From assembly GCF_947503465.1 (NCBI RefSeq), contig NZ_CANNDN010000003.1, forward strand, positions 248,001-312,000: a DNA stretch of 64,000 nucleotides. The letters are read 5' to 3'. The translations under genes were made by a program, and so were the position numbers. Every line of letters begins with the position of its first letter. Position 1 is the first letter of the stretch. Origin of the DNA: an uncultured Tateyamaria sp. (GTDB lineage Bacteria > Pseudomonadota > Alphaproteobacteria > Rhodobacterales > Rhodobacteraceae). Below the pieces are notes generated by a model, which was not told the DNA's origin, did no database searches, and saw only the letters and a list, made by a program, of their open reading frames with translations. This document shows positions 17,208-26,438 of this stretch, in pieces.

Positions 17208-17825
17208 GTGGACGAAAAAGTCGACACACGGAGCCGAATCCTCGACATCGCCGAAGCGGCCGTTTTGGACAAAGGGTTTGAAGCAACCTCGATTGAAGAG
17301 ATTGTCGCAGGTGCGGAGATTTCGCGCGGCGGGTTCTTCTATCACTTCAAGGACAAGAATGCCTTGGCCCGCGCGATGCTTGAACGCTACATCGAAGCCG
17401 AGGACGCGCTTTACGATGACCTCTTTGCTCGGGCGAGAGAACTGAATGATGACCCGCTGCACTGTATGTTGATCGGGCTGAAGCTGTTGGCGGAGATGCT
17501 TGAAGAAATGCCGGCAGGTCATCCGGGCTGCGTCATTGCATCAACTGCGTATCAGGACCGGCTTTTTGACGAGGGTGTGCGCGAGTTGAACCGGCAAGCT
17601 ATTCTTGGATGGCGCAGGCGCTTCAGGGGGATGTTTGAAGAAATAGCGGAAGTCTATGAGCTTCGTGAAACCGTCAATATGGATGCTTTGGGTGATATGG
17701 TGTCTAGCGTCGTGGAAGGCGGCCTGGTGCTTCAGCGCGCACTGCGTGAACACAACAACGCCTCTGAACAAATCATGTTGTTCCGGACCTATTTGAAGCT
17801 TCTGTTTGCGCCAAAGCACTCTTGA
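17208..17825 (+). CDS. TetR/AcrR family transcriptional regulator
   Basis: This 205-residue protein has an N-terminal TetR HTH (RSRILDIAEAAVLDKGFEATSIEEIVAGAEISRGGFFYHFKDKNALARAM; the recognition helix is around ISRGGFFYHF). The remainder is an all-helical ligand-binding domain ending in LFRTYLKLLF. The start is GTG 17208, with GGGAG seven bases upstream; the TTG at 17160 that opens the longer frame has no site. The 187-base gap to the divergent methyltransferase gene likely carries its operator; the only symmetric element I noticed is ACTGT-N9-ACAGT at 17129-17147, which is weak. Confidence 0.88.
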   Translation: MDEKVDTRSRILDIAEAAVLDKGFEATSIEEIVAGAEISRGGFFYHFKDKNALARAMLERYIEAEDALYDDLFARARELNDDPLHCMLIGLKLLAEMLEEMPAGHPGCVIASTAYQDRLFDEGVRELNRQAILGWRRRFRGMFEEIAEVYELRETVNMDALGDMVSSVVEGGLVLQRALREHNNASEQIMLFRTYLKLLFAPKHS

Positions 17826-18677
17826 GTGTTGGTCTCGACAAAACCTGCCAACCCAAACCAGACATTCATCTACTGCGCAGCATTCGGCACTATGGGCTCT
17901 ATACCGACTTTGGAGCCGGCGCAGCGGCGGCTTACATAGGTGGATTGGCGACCGTCAAGGACGGCCCTTTCCGGCCATTGACTGTGCCTTACCATCGCTG
18001 CGGTGCGGCCCGTAATTCCGGACTTTCGCTGCAGTTGCAAAATCAGCGAATGGTCGAATTCAAAAATCGCGGACGAAGTGTGATTTCAGCGCGGACGTTG
18101 GCTTGTGCTTGGCGCGTCTGTTTTGGGGAATTGCAGTATTACCACATGCAATCGCCAAGGCCTTCACATGTTCGGGTTTGATGATCCAACTCCACGCAAT
18201 CTCGCCAGCAAGCCGCGCGCGTTTTGCAATCTCGTCATCAGCTGCCGGATGTCCGCAATCAAAAAGTACGAGGTCGCGACGAGCTTCGTCGCAGGCCAGC
18301 ACTGCGAGATGACCATCCGGTGTTCTCAGAACATTTCGATGTTAAGGTTGCCATGGGTGTTGCTTGCCCGCCTATCCGATAGCACGTCCAAAGCACCCCC
18401 GCACCTACGCGCGAACTGCTTTGGCATTACGATCAACTCGATGTCTCCTCCCATCAAAAAAATGACGAATCCCGAATGATGACAGGACGCCGGGAGACAT
18501 TGTGTATTCGATCAGCCTGGTGTCTTGCGTGCACACGACCTCGGCGAGGTTCCTGATCTTGTGCTGCGTGCAAAGATCGCCGGTTTGGCAGCCGTAAACT
18601 CCGATGTGCACCGACGGTCGGTTTTGCGACGCAGTCTGACTACATCAAGTGCCGTGGCTCGTGATACACTGAATCCA
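17826..18677. other. Gap without a supported gene
   Basis: Across these 850 bases I find no gene. Around 17996-18045 there is a degraded relative of the dispersed repeat (CGCTGCGG..GGCCC..TTCCGGACTTTCGCTGC). Minus-strand frame 18060-18302 reads as a fairly normal protein fragment (CDEARRDLVLFDCGHPAADDEIAKRA) but has no start site or recognised family and may be a gene fossil. The region upstream of 18678 is open in the frame of the BTAD gene from 18525, but those residues do not look like part of the protein. Confidence 0.5.
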
Positions 18678-21600
18678 ATGGACAAGCTCGAGATCAACCT
18701 GTTCGGAGTATTCGAGGCGCGGGCCGATGGTGCGCCCGTCCGCATGCCGACACGCCGGGTTGAGCTGATCCTGGCGCTCTTGGCGCTCGACATCGACCGG
18801 GCGGTCAGCCGTTCCCACCTGTCTTCCGTTATCTGGCCAGGACAGGCGGATGCGCAGGCGCGTGCATCGCTTCGCCAGGCCATCTTCCGATTGCGGTCGG
18901 CACTGGGCGCGTCTCATGAATCGGCGTTGGACGTCACAACCGGATGGCTCAAGCTGCGCCGCGACAGCGTAATCCTTGACGCGGACAGGTTGCGACCGTC
19001 CGCCGCGCTGTCGGATGTGCCGAAAGGGTTGCCGCTTGACGGACTGTCCGGTTTCGAGCCCGAGATAGAGGATCTCTTGCACGCCCGGAGAGCGGAGCTG
19101 AGGCATCGCTTCGTGGCGTGGCTGGAACGCGCTCAGATGACCGCGGCGGAGACGCGACGGTTTACCGAACTCGAGCAACTTGCGCGTCTGCACCTGTCGC
19201 TCGATGGCTACGACGAAGGCGCTCTGAGGATGCTGATGACGGCGTTGTCGCGTCAAGGGCGCCGGAACGCAGCACTCGAAGCTTTCCAGGACACAAGCAA
19301 ACGCATCCGCACCGAACTTTCGGTCTCGGTCGAACCTGCAACTTTGGAACTGTTTCAGACGGTCCGAACCGCGACCCCGGTGCCTGCGGCGGAAGCTGCC
19401 GGATCGCACGTTGTGGCCGAGCAAAGTCCACCACCGTTGCGCGATGTCACGCCCCCGACCGCGGATGCCGCGACCGAGACGCCAGCACATCTGCGCCATC
19501 TTGCGTTCATGCACGTCATCTCGGAACGGCTCGCCGCGGCGCTGCGAGACCCCGACCCGGAGAATGCGGAAGCGCAGAGCCGCGCAGCGCTGGGGGCGAT
19601 CGAGGAGGCGGTAAAGCGTGAAGGCGGCAAGGTCGTGGGCCGGGCGGGCCATCATCTGTCATGCGTCTTCGGAGCCGAACGCCCCGATGAGAGCCCTTCG
19701 CTTTCGGCTGCCTTGGCGGGCTTCGAGATTGCCGGTCGCAACAGTGCCGTCGCGCTGCACGCGGGTCCCGCGATGATCGGAGCCGGGGCAGAAAGCCTGC
19801 CGCTCGCCCATGTCGCCCAGAGCCTTGCCGAGAAAACGCCGTCCGGAACGGTCCAATTGACCGAACCGGTCGAACTCGCCTGTCGCGGCGCGTTTGCTCT
19901 GGAAAAAGTGCCGCCTGTCGACGCCGGTGCCGAAGCGCGCCCGGTCTGGCGCCTTTCCGGCGAGGCCATGGCCCGCGACGGCTTTGACATTCGAAAGGCG
20001 CGCGGCCTCAGTCGTTTTGTCGGGCGGGAGGCGGAAATGTCGGCGCTGGAGCGCGCGCTGAACTCCGATGGCCCTCGCGCCGTTGTGGTCATTGGCGAGC
20101 CCGGGATCGGCAAGTCGCGGCTGCTGCACGAATTCGTCTCCAACCGATCCGGGACGATGCTGCTGCGCGTGCGGTTCACCAAGGGCGAAGCTGGCGGGGG
20201 TATCGACCGCTTTGCCGAACCGCTGTTCGTTCTGTCGGGGATCCGTGATACCAATGCGACGCAAGATGTACTCGACGTCATCGCGAGCACATTGAAAGAG
20301 CCGGCTTTGGTCGCGCGGGCGATGCCGCCTCTCGCGGCGTTGCTAGGCCGCCCCGGGACCGCGCAAGCCTGGATCGAAGCGTCGCGCGGTCAGAAATTTC
20401 CGTGGCTCGCCGACGCGCTGTTGATGGCCATCGAGGCGCAGTGTGGCCGCAACGCGATCCTTGTTGTCGAGGACGCGCACTGGGCGGACGAGGACGCCAG
20501 GCTCCTTCTTGACCGCCTTGTCCGATCTCTCGATGGCGCCGGTCCGATGCTTGCGGTTTCACAAAGGCCGGGCGTAGCAGACACGTGGGCCGGACACGGA
20601 CAGGTTGCGGTTCTGACGCTTCGGCCACTCGATGACACCTGCGCCGCGGCGTTGCTCAACTCGTTCCACGTGCCGCGTTCGTCTGTGGTTTCGCTTCTTA
20701 AACGTGGCGGCGGCATCCCACTTTTTCTCGAAGAACTTGCACGGCTTGGCCCGGACGTTGGCGCATCGGCTGGGGTCCCGATCGCGCTGACCAACATGCT
20801 GTCGCATCGCATCGACGCGCTGCCACCGGGGCCGCGCCGCGTGATCGAAGCGGCTGCTGTCATCGGATCCGAGCCATCGGACGACCTTATGACGGTGATG
20901 TCCAACCTTCACCCCGAGGCCTATGAAGCCGCCGTTCTTGCGCTGGCGGAAGCTGACCTTCTCTTCCGGATCCGCAGCGTTCCGCAGCGTGTCTATGGCT
21001 TCAAGCATGCCCTGCTGCGGGACGCCGCGTATCAGTCGATCCCGTCCAAGCGCCGGCAGGCGTTGCATGCCGAGATCGTCGAACGGCTTGAACCCGCTTG
21101 GCTCGAAGGAGACAAGACCAAAGGCGCCTTGCTGGCAGGGCATGCGGCGAAGGCGGGCCTGGCACGAAAGGCAATCGACTTTGCGTTCGTCGCCGCCGAA
21201 GACGCCGTCTCGGCGTGCGCTTTTGCATTCGCCGATCGCACACTCGACATCGCGCGCAAGTCGTTGCAGACGCTCGAACACAACCCGGAGGTGCGACGCC
21301 TTGAACTGCGGCGGCTGCAACTGCGCCTGCCGGTCCTGGTCGCCTATGCCGACGCGGAAAAGCTGCAGGCCAATCTTTCGGAGGCATTGGCATTGTCGCG
21401 AGAACTGGGTGACGATGAGATCTTTGCATTTCTGTCGCTTCATGCCGCGTTCGTGTTTCAGCATTACGACCCGGCCAGGGCTCTTGAGCATGCCGACGCC
21501 GCGCGCGGCATCGCCGAAGCGATCAAGGATGCCTCGCTATCGCGCGAAAGCGCGATATCCCGCTGTCAGATCCTGTCGTTCCAAGGCAAGATGCGGGAGG

Positions 21601-22298
21601 CTCTGGCCGCGATCGACGACTACGCCACAGCGTGGGAGGACAGTCGCGCCGAGCGCGATGAATATCTCGTCTCGCGCTTCGTCATGAATCAGTTTCTTCT
21701 CACCAGATCTTTTGCAGCAACGGGCGACGCGAAACGGGCATTGAAACACGCGCAGCGTGCAGTACAGGCCGCGGTGGACAATGACCACCCGATTGACCGC
21801 TACATAGCCTTGCTTGCCGTCGGCGATTTGTTCGCTTTCGCGGATCGGAACGACCAGGCGGTTGCTGCATTCCGCTGTGCCACGGAAATCGCTCGCAAAC
21901 AGGAACATGTGTTCTTCGAGATACTCGCCGCGGTCCAGCTTGGGAAAGCGGAACTTGGCACAGCGGACGTCGACAGCGGCGTTGCGCGGCTGGAGACGCT
22001 CCTTGGCGCGGCGGATGTCGATCCGGTTCTTCGGATGGAGGCCGAAGCTGCCCTTGCCTGTCGGGCCGGGGCCCAGGATGTGTTTGGGGCAAAAAGGTTG
22101 AAGGGTCTTCTGCAGTCGGCCGAAATGCTGGATTTGCCACTGGTCCGGGTATCGCTCCTGCGTGCGCTCGCCAAACGAGAGCCAACGGCTTCCAAAAAAC
22201 TCCTCGGGGAAGCGGCCGCCATCGTCGAAGAGCAGGGCTATGCGATCTGCCGGCTGCCCGAAGAGCGCATCTTTGCTTCATTCACGGCATCTGCCTAA
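18678..22298 (+). CDS. BTAD-type transcriptional activator fused to a degenerate cyclase domain, AAA ATPase and TPR-like tail
   Basis: This protein is 1206 residues from MDKLEINLFGVFEA. Residues 1-95 are an OmpR-like winged helix (RRVELILALLALD, SRSHLSSVIWPG, RASLRQAIFRLRSALG). Residues 95-250 are a bacterial transcriptional activator domain (LARLHLSLDGYDEGALRMLMTALSRQGRRNAALEAF). Residues about 275-440 resemble a nucleotide cyclase domain, but the metal Asp motifs are missing (LAFMHVISERL, RAGHHLSCVFG). An ATPase follows with Walker A GEPGIGKS (Lys479) and Walker B LVVEDAHWADED (Asp599), then helical repeats to the end. It resembles SARP/LAL-type regulators. There is no good ribosome binding site at 18678, and upstream in-frame starts exist at 18525. 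It probably activates the 22.5-27 kb genes on the same strand. Confidence 0.85.
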   Translation: MDKLEINLFGVFEARADGAPVRMPTRRVELILALLALDIDRAVSRSHLSSVIWPGQADAQARASLRQAIFRLRSALGASHESALDVTTGWLKLRRDSVILDADRLRPSAALSDVPKGLPLDGLSGFEPEIEDLLHARRAELRHRFVAWLERAQMTAAETRRFTELEQLARLHLSLDGYDEGALRMLMTALSRQGRRNAALEAFQDTSKRIRTELSVSVEPATLELFQTVRTATPVPAAEAAGSHVVAEQSPPPLRDVTPPTADAATETPAHLRHLAFMHVISERLAAALRDPDPENAEAQSRAALGAIEEAVKREGGKVVGRAGHHLSCVFGAERPDESPSLSAALAGFEIAGRNSAVALHAGPAMIGAGAESLPLAHVAQSLAEKTPSGTVQLTEPVELACRGAFALEKVPPVDAGAEARPVWRLSGEAMARDGFDIRKARGLSRFVGREAEMSALERALNSDGPRAVVVIGEPGIGKSRLLHEFVSNRSGTMLLRVRFTKGEAGGGIDRFAEPLFVLSGIRDTNATQDVLDVIASTLKEPALVARAMPPLAALLGRPGTAQAWIEASRGQKFPWLADALLMAIEAQCGRNAILVVEDAHWADEDARLLLDRLVRSLDGAGPMLAVSQRPGVADTWAGHGQVAVLTLRPLDDTCAAALLNSFHVPRSSVVSLLKRGGGIPLFLEELARLGPDVGASAGVPIALTNMLSHRIDALPPGPRRVIEAAAVIGSEPSDDLMTVMSNLHPEAYEAAVLALAEADLLFRIRSVPQRVYGFKHALLRDAAYQSIPSKRRQALHAEIVERLEPAWLEGDKTKGALLAGHAAKAGLARKAIDFAFVAAEDAVSACAFAFADRTLDIARKSLQTLEHNPEVRRLELRRLQLRLPVLVAYADAEKLQANLSEALALSRELGDDEIFAFLSLHAAFVFQHYDPARALEHADAARGIAEAIKDASLSRESAISRCQILSFQGKMREALAAIDDYATAWEDSRAERDEYLVSRFVMNQFLLTRSFAATGDAKRALKHAQRAVQAAVDNDHPIDRYIALLAVGDLFAFADRNDQAVAAFRCATEIARKQEHVFFEILAAVQLGKAELGTADVDSGVARLETLLGAADVDPVLRMEAEAALACRAGAQDVFGAKRLKGLLQSAEMLDLPLVRVSLLRALAKREPTASKKLLGEAAAIVEEQGYAICRLPEERIFASFTASA

Positions 22299-22539
22299 CT
22301 CGCGAGGCGCGTTGCTTGGCAGACCCACTGCGGCGTTCGCGTTCCGCACCCTCAGTTCGCAGGCGTTCATCCCGCCGCCAGGGCATTCCGCTCTTAGAGC
22401 CTGGCACTGCGCAACATCGACCGGTGTGCTGGGTGCGTTCGGCCGCGGACGCATATTTAACGGCTGCGTAACGGTCGAAAGGCGCCGCTGGAAACGGCAG
22501 CGCGCAAGACCGGGTTATCAACTGCAACAGGACTGACCC

Positions 22540-22722
22540 ATGCAATTTCCCACCATATCTTGGCGACCTTCGCGCCGCGGGTTCGACGCCTCGACGCTTA
22601 ATGCGCATCTTCGCCGCGACGCCGGACTCCACGAATTCGATCGCAGCGAACTGCAGATCAGCCGGTACCTCCGACGCCTGCATCATCTTGCCGTTTGCGG
22701 CAACTGGGGTGGCGTCCAATGA
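22540..22722 (+). CDS. 60-residue protein translationally coupled to the methyltransferase
   Basis: ATG 22540 follows CAGGACTGACCC, and the frame ends in a TGA that overlaps the next gene's ATG at 22719 as ATGA. The product starts MQFPTISWRPSRRGFD and is basic in its first half, with RRDAGLHEFDRSEL in the middle and CGNWGG near the end. I recognise no family; it superficially recalls short DUF1127-like proteins but lacks their core. The stop-start overlap is the main reason to believe it is a real gene or a leader controlling the downstream cistron. Confidence 0.5.
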   Translation: MQFPTISWRPSRRGFDASTLNAHLRRDAGLHEFDRSELQISRYLRRLHHLAVCGNWGGVQ

Positions 22723-23672
22723 CCGCCCTGTATCGTCAAAGGCTTCCGCAAACGGACGAAGCACTGCTGCTGACCGACTCGGGTTTGGAAACGACCCTGA
22801 TCTTCCTCGAAGAGCTCGATCTGCCCTGCTTCGCGTCTTACCCGCTCCTCGACACTGTCACGGGCCGGCAGACGCTGCGCGCCTATTTCGAGCGCCATCT
22901 GGCCATTGCGGCGGACCATCGCACCGGCTTCCTGCTTGAATCGCCGACCTGGCGGGCCAGCCGCGACTGGGGGGCCCAGCTCGGCCATTCGCCGAAAGAC
23001 CTCGCGCGGTGGAACAAGGCTGCGATCGCGCTGCTTGCCGAAATCCGCAAGGCGTCCGACAGCGTCTCGCCCGTCGTCATCTCGGGCAATATCGGCCCGC
23101 GCGGCGACGGCTATCAGCCAGACACCGCTATGACCGCCGATGAGGCCGAAGCCTATCATGCCGAGCAGATCGGCTGGTTTGCCGAGACCGAGGCCGACAT
23201 GGTCAGCGCCTTCACGCTCTCGACGGTGAACGAGGGTGTGGGCGTGATCCGCGCCGCGTCCGCGGCGGGCATTCCAAGCGTCGTCTCCTACACGACCGAG
23301 ACGGACGGACGGCTGCCCGACGGCACACCGCTTGGCGAGGCGATCGAACGGACCGACATGCTGACGGCCGGCGCAGCGGCTTACTTCATGATCAACTGCG
23401 CCCATCCCGATCATTTCCGCGCCGTGCTCGAGACCGACGCGGCATGGCTTAAGCGCATCTGGGGGGTTCGGGCAAACGCCTCGCGTCTCAGCCATGCCGA
23501 ACTTGACGAAGCCGAGGAGCTGGACGCCGGAAATCCCGCCGATCTCGGGCGAGACTACGCCCTGCTCAAACGGATGCTGCCGAACCTGCGGGTGCTTGGC
23601 GGCTGCTGCGGCACCGATCATCGGCATGTCGAGGCGATGGCGGATTGCTGCGCGGCGCGGGACACAGCCTGA
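22719..23672 (+). CDS. Homocysteine S-methyltransferase family protein (copy 2)
   Basis: This is a 317-residue TIM barrel. LLLTDSGLETTLIFLEELDL forms the first strand region, with ESPTWRAS, SGNIGPRGDGY, FMINCAHPDHF (zinc Cys) and LGGCCGTDHRH (zinc Cys pair). All three Zn-binding Cys residues are present, so it should be active as a methyltransferase to homocysteine or a similar thiol. It is a diverged paralogue of the enzyme at 16076-17020. Its start is coupled by ATGA to the 60-residue gene, and the secreted TPR gene follows by 71 bases. GC is high, like the BTAD gene and unlike copy 1. Confidence 0.88.
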   Translation: MTALYRQRLPQTDEALLLTDSGLETTLIFLEELDLPCFASYPLLDTVTGRQTLRAYFERHLAIAADHRTGFLLESPTWRASRDWGAQLGHSPKDLARWNKAAIALLAEIRKASDSVSPVVISGNIGPRGDGYQPDTAMTADEAEAYHAEQIGWFAETEADMVSAFTLSTVNEGVGVIRAASAAGIPSVVSYTTETDGRLPDGTPLGEAIERTDMLTAGAAAYFMINCAHPDHFRAVLETDAAWLKRIWGVRANASRLSHAELDEAEELDAGNPADLGRDYALLKRMLPNLRVLGGCCGTDHRHVEAMADCCAARDTA

Positions 23673-23743
23673 CCCTATCCCATCCTCTGGCAATCCGGCG
23701 TGGCCGGGCTGCCATTCCAACCCTTTCTGAACGGAGAACACCC

Positions 23744-25456
23744 ATGCAACCTCGCATGTCACTTCTTGCTGTCTTTGCGGCAACGACAATTCTCACTTGT
23801 GCCGCTTCGGCCCATGAAACCCAGCGCCGGACAGAACTCTTCCGACCCGGTGTCGCCCATGCCGAAGGGCAGATACCGGCGGAAGACGCCCATGCGGCGA
23901 TGGCGCTTGCGGGCTATGGCGATTTTGGCTTCGACGCCGGGACCGACATTCCGGCAGCCCGTGACGCGTTCGCACGCGGCATCGCTTTGCTCTGGGGCTT
24001 TAATCACACGGCCGCAGTGCAGGCCTTCCACACGGCCCAGGCGGCTGATCCCAACTGTTCGGCGTGTTTTTGGGGCGAGGCTTACGCGCTTGGCCCGAAT
24101 CTGAACGACGGGATGCACGCGCCAAATGCAGGCCCGGCTGCGGCGGCTGCCGCGCGCGCTTTCGCGCTTTCGCTCACGCCACGGGACCGGATGCTCGCGG
24201 CCGCAGTCGTCGCGCGGTACAACGAAGAGCACGGCGACCGCGCCGCGCAGGATCGGGCCTTCGCCGACCTGATGGCGGTAGCGGCCGAACGCATGCCCGA
24301 CAATCCTAACGTGCAGGTCATCTACGCGGATGCGCTTATGAACCTGCAGCCGTGGGATTACTGGGAAGCGGACGGGACAACGGCGAAAGGAAAGACCGAG
24401 ACGATCCTCGCGACCCTTGAGCATGCGATCGAGCTTTCGCCGCAGCACCCCGGTGCGCTGCACCTCTACATCCACACGGTGGAGGCGTCGGCCGATCCAG
24501 GCGCGGCAGAAAAGGCGGCGGATGCGCTGCGCGGCGCAGTGCCAGTTGCCGGACACCTTCTGCACATGCCGGCGCACATCTACAATCGCATCGGGCGCTA
24601 TGCGGACTCTATCGCGGTCAACAAGGAGGCCATCGCGGCCGACCAGGCCTATCTCGAAGCGGCCGGCGACGCCGCCAGCCCGCTCTACCGCTACGGCTAC
24701 TATCCGCACAACCTCCACTTCCTTCTCGTGGGCGCTCAGATGGCCGGGCTCAGCGAGGATGCGTTAGAGGCAGCGGATCGGCTGGCGCACGTGACCTCGG
24801 ATGAAATCTCGGGCGAACTCGCCTGGGTGCAGGCGATCGACACGGCGCCCTATGCAGCGCACGCACAGCTTGCCGAGCCGAAGGCTATTCTCGCACTGCC
24901 CGATCCGGGCGGCCGCTTTCCCTTTGTTCGGGGGCACTGGCACTGGGCGCGCGGCACCGCTTTCGCCCTTCTTGGCGATCTGGACGCTGCCTTGCAGGAA
25001 CAGCGCGCCATCGAGGCGATCATAAAGGACGCCGATCTTTCTGGTCTGGAGGATCAATACCTTCCCGCGCGTGATGTCCTTGAGCTCGCCAAGCACCTCG
25101 TCGAGGCGCGGATAGAGCAGGCGCAAGGCAACTGGCCCATGGCCGAGCACCATCTGGAGGAGGCCATGGCGATTGAGGACACGATCCCTTACATGGAGCC
25201 GCCCTACTGGTCTTACCCGGTGCGCCAGACACTCGGCGCCGTCCGGCTTCAGGCCGGTGACGAATTGGGCGCGCTCGATGCTTTCGAGGCCGCGCTGAAA
25301 ACCCATCCCAGCAATGCCTGGGCGCTCTGGGGCGTCTGGCAGGCCGAAGAGGGGCTCGCCGTCGACCAGCTCGACGAAGGCACGGTCGCCGCCGCCCGCC
25401 GGGCATTCGAACGGGCATGGCTTGGCGAAGGCGAACCATCGCTCGACCGGCTTTGA
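23744..25456 (+). CDS. Exported tetratricopeptide-repeat protein
   Basis: This 570-residue protein has a signal peptide (MSLLAVFAATTILTCAASAHE). TPR-like helical pairs run from about residue 65: FARGIALLWGFNHTAAVQAFHTAQAADPNCSACFWGEAYALGP near residues 80-120, IELSPQHPGALHLYIHTVE in the middle, and DELGALDAFEAALKTHPSNAWALWG near the end. Proteins of this layout are found in the periplasm as scaffold or hypothetical proteins; conserved H-x-Y-I-H and HMPAHIYNRIG motifs are present, but no catalytic role is known to me. ATG 23744 has GGAG seven bases upstream. It is probably in one operon with copy 2 of the methyltransferase and the hydrolase downstream. Confidence 0.78.
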   Translation: MQPRMSLLAVFAATTILTCAASAHETQRRTELFRPGVAHAEGQIPAEDAHAAMALAGYGDFGFDAGTDIPAARDAFARGIALLWGFNHTAAVQAFHTAQAADPNCSACFWGEAYALGPNLNDGMHAPNAGPAAAAAARAFALSLTPRDRMLAAAVVARYNEEHGDRAAQDRAFADLMAVAAERMPDNPNVQVIYADALMNLQPWDYWEADGTTAKGKTETILATLEHAIELSPQHPGALHLYIHTVEASADPGAAEKAADALRGAVPVAGHLLHMPAHIYNRIGRYADSIAVNKEAIAADQAYLEAAGDAASPLYRYGYYPHNLHFLLVGAQMAGLSEDALEAADRLAHVTSDEISGELAWVQAIDTAPYAAHAQLAEPKAILALPDPGGRFPFVRGHWHWARGTAFALLGDLDAALQEQRAIEAIIKDADLSGLEDQYLPARDVLELAKHLVEARIEQAQGNWPMAEHHLEEAMAIEDTIPYMEPPYWSYPVRQTLGAVRLQAGDELGALDAFEAALKTHPSNAWALWGVWQAEEGLAVDQLDEGTVAAARRAFERAWLGEGEPSLDRL

Positions 25457-25537
25457 GCGCTGCGGGTTCTGGCGGCGCCTCGCCGGGACCCGTCCAAAGG
25501 ACAATTTTCGACAGATTTTGGGACAGGCCAACAGACC

Positions 25538-26368
25538 ATGGAAGAGACACAGATTTCTGCCGCGGATGAAGCCGCACCGCATGGAACACCGACGCTTGTT
25601 TCGCCGGCAGGTGTCAAGATCGGCTACGACATCTGGGGCGAAGGCCCGCCGCTGGTTCTCATCCACGGCTCCTTCAGCGACCAGATCACGAATTGGCGGC
25701 ACGTGAAGCCGCTGCTCGCGCCGCATGTCACCGGATACGCGATGTCACGACGGGGTCGCGGGCTGACGGACAGGACCGAAGGGCACAAACTGCCAGATGA
25801 AATTGCTGACGCGGTCGCACTGATCGAAACGATCGGCAAGCCCGTGCATCTGCTCGGCCACTCCTACGGCGCAGCGGTGGCACTTGGTGCCGCAGCGGCC
25901 GTGCCGGACCTCGTGCGTAAGCTTGTGGTCTACGAGGCGCCGTGGCCGCATATCGTCGATGACGAGACCATCGATGCGCTTGCCGGGCTCGGCGCATCGG
26001 GTGACTGGCAAGGTTTCTCGATGCGGTTCTTCAGCCAGGTCTTGTCGGTGCCACAAGCCGAACTGGACGCGGCGCAGCACACGGAACAATGGAACCAAGT
26101 TCTTGCTGATGCACCAGCCTCGCTCGGCGATCTCCGCGCGCTTGCGCGCCACCGCTTCGACCCAGAAGATTACCGCGGCCTGACGATGCCTGTCCTTTTG
26201 CAGACGGGCAGCCAAAGCCCACCCGAACTCTACGTCACAGGCGCCCTTGCGTCAGTTCTTCCATCGGCGATCATTGGCGTCCTTTCGGGACAGGCACATG
26301 AAGGCATGACAACCGCACCACAGCAATACGCAGATGCTGTGCGAAATTTCGTAGCGGTGAGAAGATGA
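25538..26368 (+). CDS. Alpha/beta hydrolase
   Basis: This 276-residue protein has the oxyanion-hole motif LIHGSFSD, the nucleophile elbow LLGHSYGAA (Ser) and a C-terminal GQAHEGM (His base). The acid residue is probably in the strand before LLQTGSQSPPELYV. The sequence is cytoplasmic, with no signal peptide. The substrate is unknown. It follows the TPR gene by 81 bases on the same strand, and the DUF5946 gene follows 70 bases later. Confidence 0.85.
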   Translation: MEETQISAADEAAPHGTPTLVSPAGVKIGYDIWGEGPPLVLIHGSFSDQITNWRHVKPLLAPHVTGYAMSRRGRGLTDRTEGHKLPDEIADAVALIETIGKPVHLLGHSYGAAVALGAAAAVPDLVRKLVVYEAPWPHIVDDETIDALAGLGASGDWQGFSMRFFSQVLSVPQAELDAAQHTEQWNQVLADAPASLGDLRALARHRFDPEDYRGLTMPVLLQTGSQSPPELYVTGALASVLPSAIIGVLSGQAHEGMTTAPQQYADAVRNFVAVRR

Positions 26369-26438
26369 TGGACATGATGACCAGCCCCTCCGGCGCGCCA
26401 GAGCACGGTCGTACGACGTACAGCCGTCCCCGTGTGCG

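Noticed and set aside
18060..18302. Minus-strand 80-codon frame with protein-like composition
   Set aside because: The fragment has no plausible start, no family and is surrounded by closed frames; mentioned only as a possible fossil.
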